Origin: Flavobacteriaceae bacterium | Lineage (GTDB): Bacteria; Bacteroidota; Bacteroidia; Flavobacteriales; Weeksellaceae | Direction: 5' to 3' | Length of the DNA: 6,234 nt | Assembly: GCA_031289875.1 (NCBI GenBank) | Contig: JAITOO010000228.1 | Span: 1-6,234 of the forward strand | Part shown: positions 4,566-6,234 of the stretch, one piece after another | How positions within the stretch are numbered: position 1 is the first letter of the stretch | Layout of the letters: every line of letters begins with the position of its first letter | Program-made: the position numbers and the translations under genes | Notes under the pieces: model-generated | The model's input: only the letters and a program-made list of their open reading frames with translations | What the model was told of the DNA's origin: nothing | Database searches by the model: none

Positions 4566-5861
4566 ATGAACGATTTAAACAACATGGAATTACGAAGCGA
4601 AGCAGTACAGGAAGTTTTGAGCCGCCCGCCGCATGGGCTTGTCCGCTGGGGTATTACTTGGATATGCGCCGTCCTTGTGCTGATTCTGCTCGTTTCATGG
4701 CTGGTGAAATATCCCGAATTTATTCCTGCTCAGGTAGTTATTACCACTCAAAATCCGCCGGAAAAAATCCAAGCAAGAACAGACGGAAGGTTGGTGAAAA
4801 TATGGGTAACCAATCATCAAAACGTAAAAAAAGGAGCATATCTCGCCTGCATAGAATCTTCTGCTGATTATCAAGATGTTATCAGGCTCAAAACCATATT
4901 GGACACCCTGAAAATCAATCATGTTTTGTTCCGGTTTCCTGTTGAGCTAACGAAAAATCTCGCTTTGGGAGAAATCCAACTCGATTATATCTCCTTTGAA
5001 AAAGCCTACACAGACTACGTTTTGTACAAGGATTTGCAGCCCTATTCGGTGGAAACGCTGGCTTCGGAAAAGACTTCGGCAGAATACCGCAACCGATGGA
5101 AATTTTTACAAAATCAGAAAAAATTAGAATCCGCTAAATATAAATTGGCGCAGAAGGATTATGAACGCAATCAGCAGTTATACAATCAAGGCGTGATTTC
5201 TCAGGTGGAGTTGGAACAGAAGAAAATCGCAATGTTTCAAGCGCAGCAGAATTATCAAAACATTGACTTGTCTCTGTCGCAAACGCAGGAAGGTCTGGCG
5301 GCTTCGCAAAAAAGCCTGCAAGGAACGGACATCAACAAACACCGAGACGACACCACGCTGTTGCAGAACGCATTACAGGCATTGGAACAACTTCGGAAAA
5401 CCCTAAATCAGTGGATGCAGACCTGTATTTTGTCTGCCTCGATAAACGGAAAAATCAGTTTTCAAGAGTTTTGGGGAGAAAATCAATTCGTGAAACAGGG
5501 CGATGTTGTGATGTCCCTTTTTCCCGACGATTCCAAAAACCTGATTGGCAAGACGATAGTTCCTTCGCAAAACTCAGGCAAAATCAAGGCGGGACAAAAA
5601 GTGCTGATTAAATTAGACAATTTCAGATTTCAGGAATATGGAATTGTGATAGGAAAAGTAAAAAACATTTCGCTAACTCCCGACGACAAAGGTAATTACT
5701 ACGTCGAGGTCAGCCTTCCCAACGAACTGAAAACTACTTATAACAAAATTTTGCCTTTCGACAAGGAAATGCGCGGCTCGGCAGAAATCGTAACCGAAGA
5801 CCTCCGACTGATGGAAAGAATTTTCTATCAGTTCAGGCAGATTTTTTATTCTTACGAATGA
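4566..5861 (+). CDS. HlyD-family membrane fusion (periplasmic adaptor) protein
   Basis: This 431-residue adaptor links an inner-membrane ABC exporter to an outer-membrane TolC channel. A short cytoplasmic N terminus is followed by one transmembrane helix (about 29-47). A first half of a lipoyl-like domain follows (ARTDGRLVKIWV ... VKKGAYLACIES). A long coiled coil runs from about 174 to 255, with NQQLYNQGVISQVELEQKK, typical of the helical hairpin in this family. The second lipoyl half and beta-barrel start near 288 (ILSASINGKISF ... VKQGDVVMSLFPDD, later KAGQKVLIKLD). Length is normal. ATG at 4566 is chosen because it opens just before the transmembrane helix and 17 nt after gwsS. An upstream extension of this frame overlaps gwsS and is spurious. 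The stop overlaps the next ATG. It is likely the exporter for the modified peptides. Confidence 0.92.
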   Translation: MNDLNNMELRSEAVQEVLSRPPHGLVRWGITWICAVLVLILLVSWLVKYPEFIPAQVVITTQNPPEKIQARTDGRLVKIWVTNHQNVKKGAYLACIESSADYQDVIRLKTILDTLKINHVLFRFPVELTKNLALGEIQLDYISFEKAYTDYVLYKDLQPYSVETLASEKTSAEYRNRWKFLQNQKKLESAKYKLAQKDYERNQQLYNQGVISQVELEQKKIAMFQAQQNYQNIDLSLSQTQEGLAASQKSLQGTDINKHRDDTTLLQNALQALEQLRKTLNQWMQTCILSASINGKISFQEFWGENQFVKQGDVVMSLFPDDSKNLIGKTIVPSQNSGKIKAGQKVLIKLDNFRFQEYGIVIGKVKNISLTPDDKGNYYVEVSLPNELKTTYNKILPFDKEMRGSAEIVTEDLRLMERIFYQFRQIFYSYE

Positions 5862-6234
5862 ATAAACCGGCGAAACTGAAACCAAAAATGAAAACAAGAA
5901 GCCATCTGTTTATAACTCTGATACTTATTTCAAATCTCGTCTTTGCGCAGGAAAAATGGAGTCTGGAAAAATGCCTCTCACATGCAAACGAAAACAATCT
6001 GCAAATTCTCGCCGCACGCCTCAACGAACAAACGCAGGAATATAACTACAAAATTGCCGGAAATCAGCAACTTCCCGATGTAAATGTTTCGCTCAACTCC
6101 GGACTTGTTTTTGAGCCTCAAATGCTGAGCAATCAGGCGGATTATCAATACTCTAAGATTTTTCAAAACAGCGGAAGCCTCATCGTCTCTGCCCCTTTGT
6201 CAAACGGCGGAATGCTGCGCCTGAACAAGGAAAA
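5858..6234 (+). CDS. TolC-family outer membrane efflux protein, N-terminal part
   Basis: The frame is open to the window edge, so about 125 residues of a protein normally over 400 are visible. A signal peptide (MKTRSHLFITLILISNLVFA, then QEKW) leads to the mature start WSLEKCLSHANENNLQI, the usual opening helix of TolC-like channels, with NGGMLRLNK at the edge. ATG at 5858 overlaps the hlyD stop in ATGA, but a second in-frame ATG at 5888 gives a tighter signal peptide, so either start is possible. It would form the outer-membrane exit of the exporter built with the HlyD-type protein. Confidence 0.9.
   Translation, partial: MNKPAKLKPKMKTRSHLFITLILISNLVFAQEKWSLEKCLSHANENNLQILAARLNEQTQEYNYKIAGNQQLPDVNVSLNSGLVFEPQMLSNQADYQYSKIFQNSGSLIVSAPLSNGGMLRLNKE

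Overview
The window looks like Bacteroidota DNA, probably from a Flavobacteriia/Bacteroidia-type host. It is AT-rich and has Bacteroidota-style promoter elements (a TTG box, about 21 bp, then a TAnnTTTG-like box). It also has signal peptides whose mature protein would begin with Gln, and the gene content of a 'grasp-with-spasm' RiPP (ribosomally made, modified peptide) cluster. In such clusters a short precursor with a double-glycine leader is modified by an ATP-grasp ligase (GwsG) and a SPASM-domain protein (GwsS), then exported by a type I secretion-like apparatus. The family assignments come from reading motifs; no search was run.

Layout, all genes on the + strand. Positions 1-119 hold nothing I can assign. 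Unit 1 follows: a regulatory cassette (120-250), a GG-leader precursor lacking an obvious start codon (288-440), a strong hairpin (451-480), a DUF6624-like lipoprotein gene (533-1138) and the first ~55 codons of an ATP-grasp gene (1135-1326). That ATP-grasp gene is cut off where a second copy of the cassette begins. Unit 2 is a near-identical cassette (1305-1435), a second and unrelated-core precursor (1465-1671), an exported protein of unknown family (1668-2423) and a complete gwsG (2404-3348). Then come an unreported-looking 43-codon ORF (3357-3488), gwsS (3490-4548), a HlyD-type membrane fusion protein (4566-5861) and the start of a TolC-type outer membrane protein (5858 to the edge).

The genes are tightly packed, with overlaps of 4, 4, 20 and 4 nt, so each unit is probably one transcript with coupled translation. 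The likely flow is as follows. The cassette drives precursor synthesis, and a hairpin may limit read-through to the enzymes. GwsG is expected to form ester or amide crosslinks on the core, assisted by GwsS. A C39-peptidase ABC transporter, not present in this window, would cut after Gly-Gly and export the product through HlyD and TolC.

The most notable points are: the duplicated 131-bp promoter cassette joined to two unrelated cores; its fusion to a truncated ligase gene; the lost start codon of precursor 1; an abrupt base-composition jump inside gwsS at the SPASM domain boundary; and a different exported protein placed between precursor and ligase in each unit.
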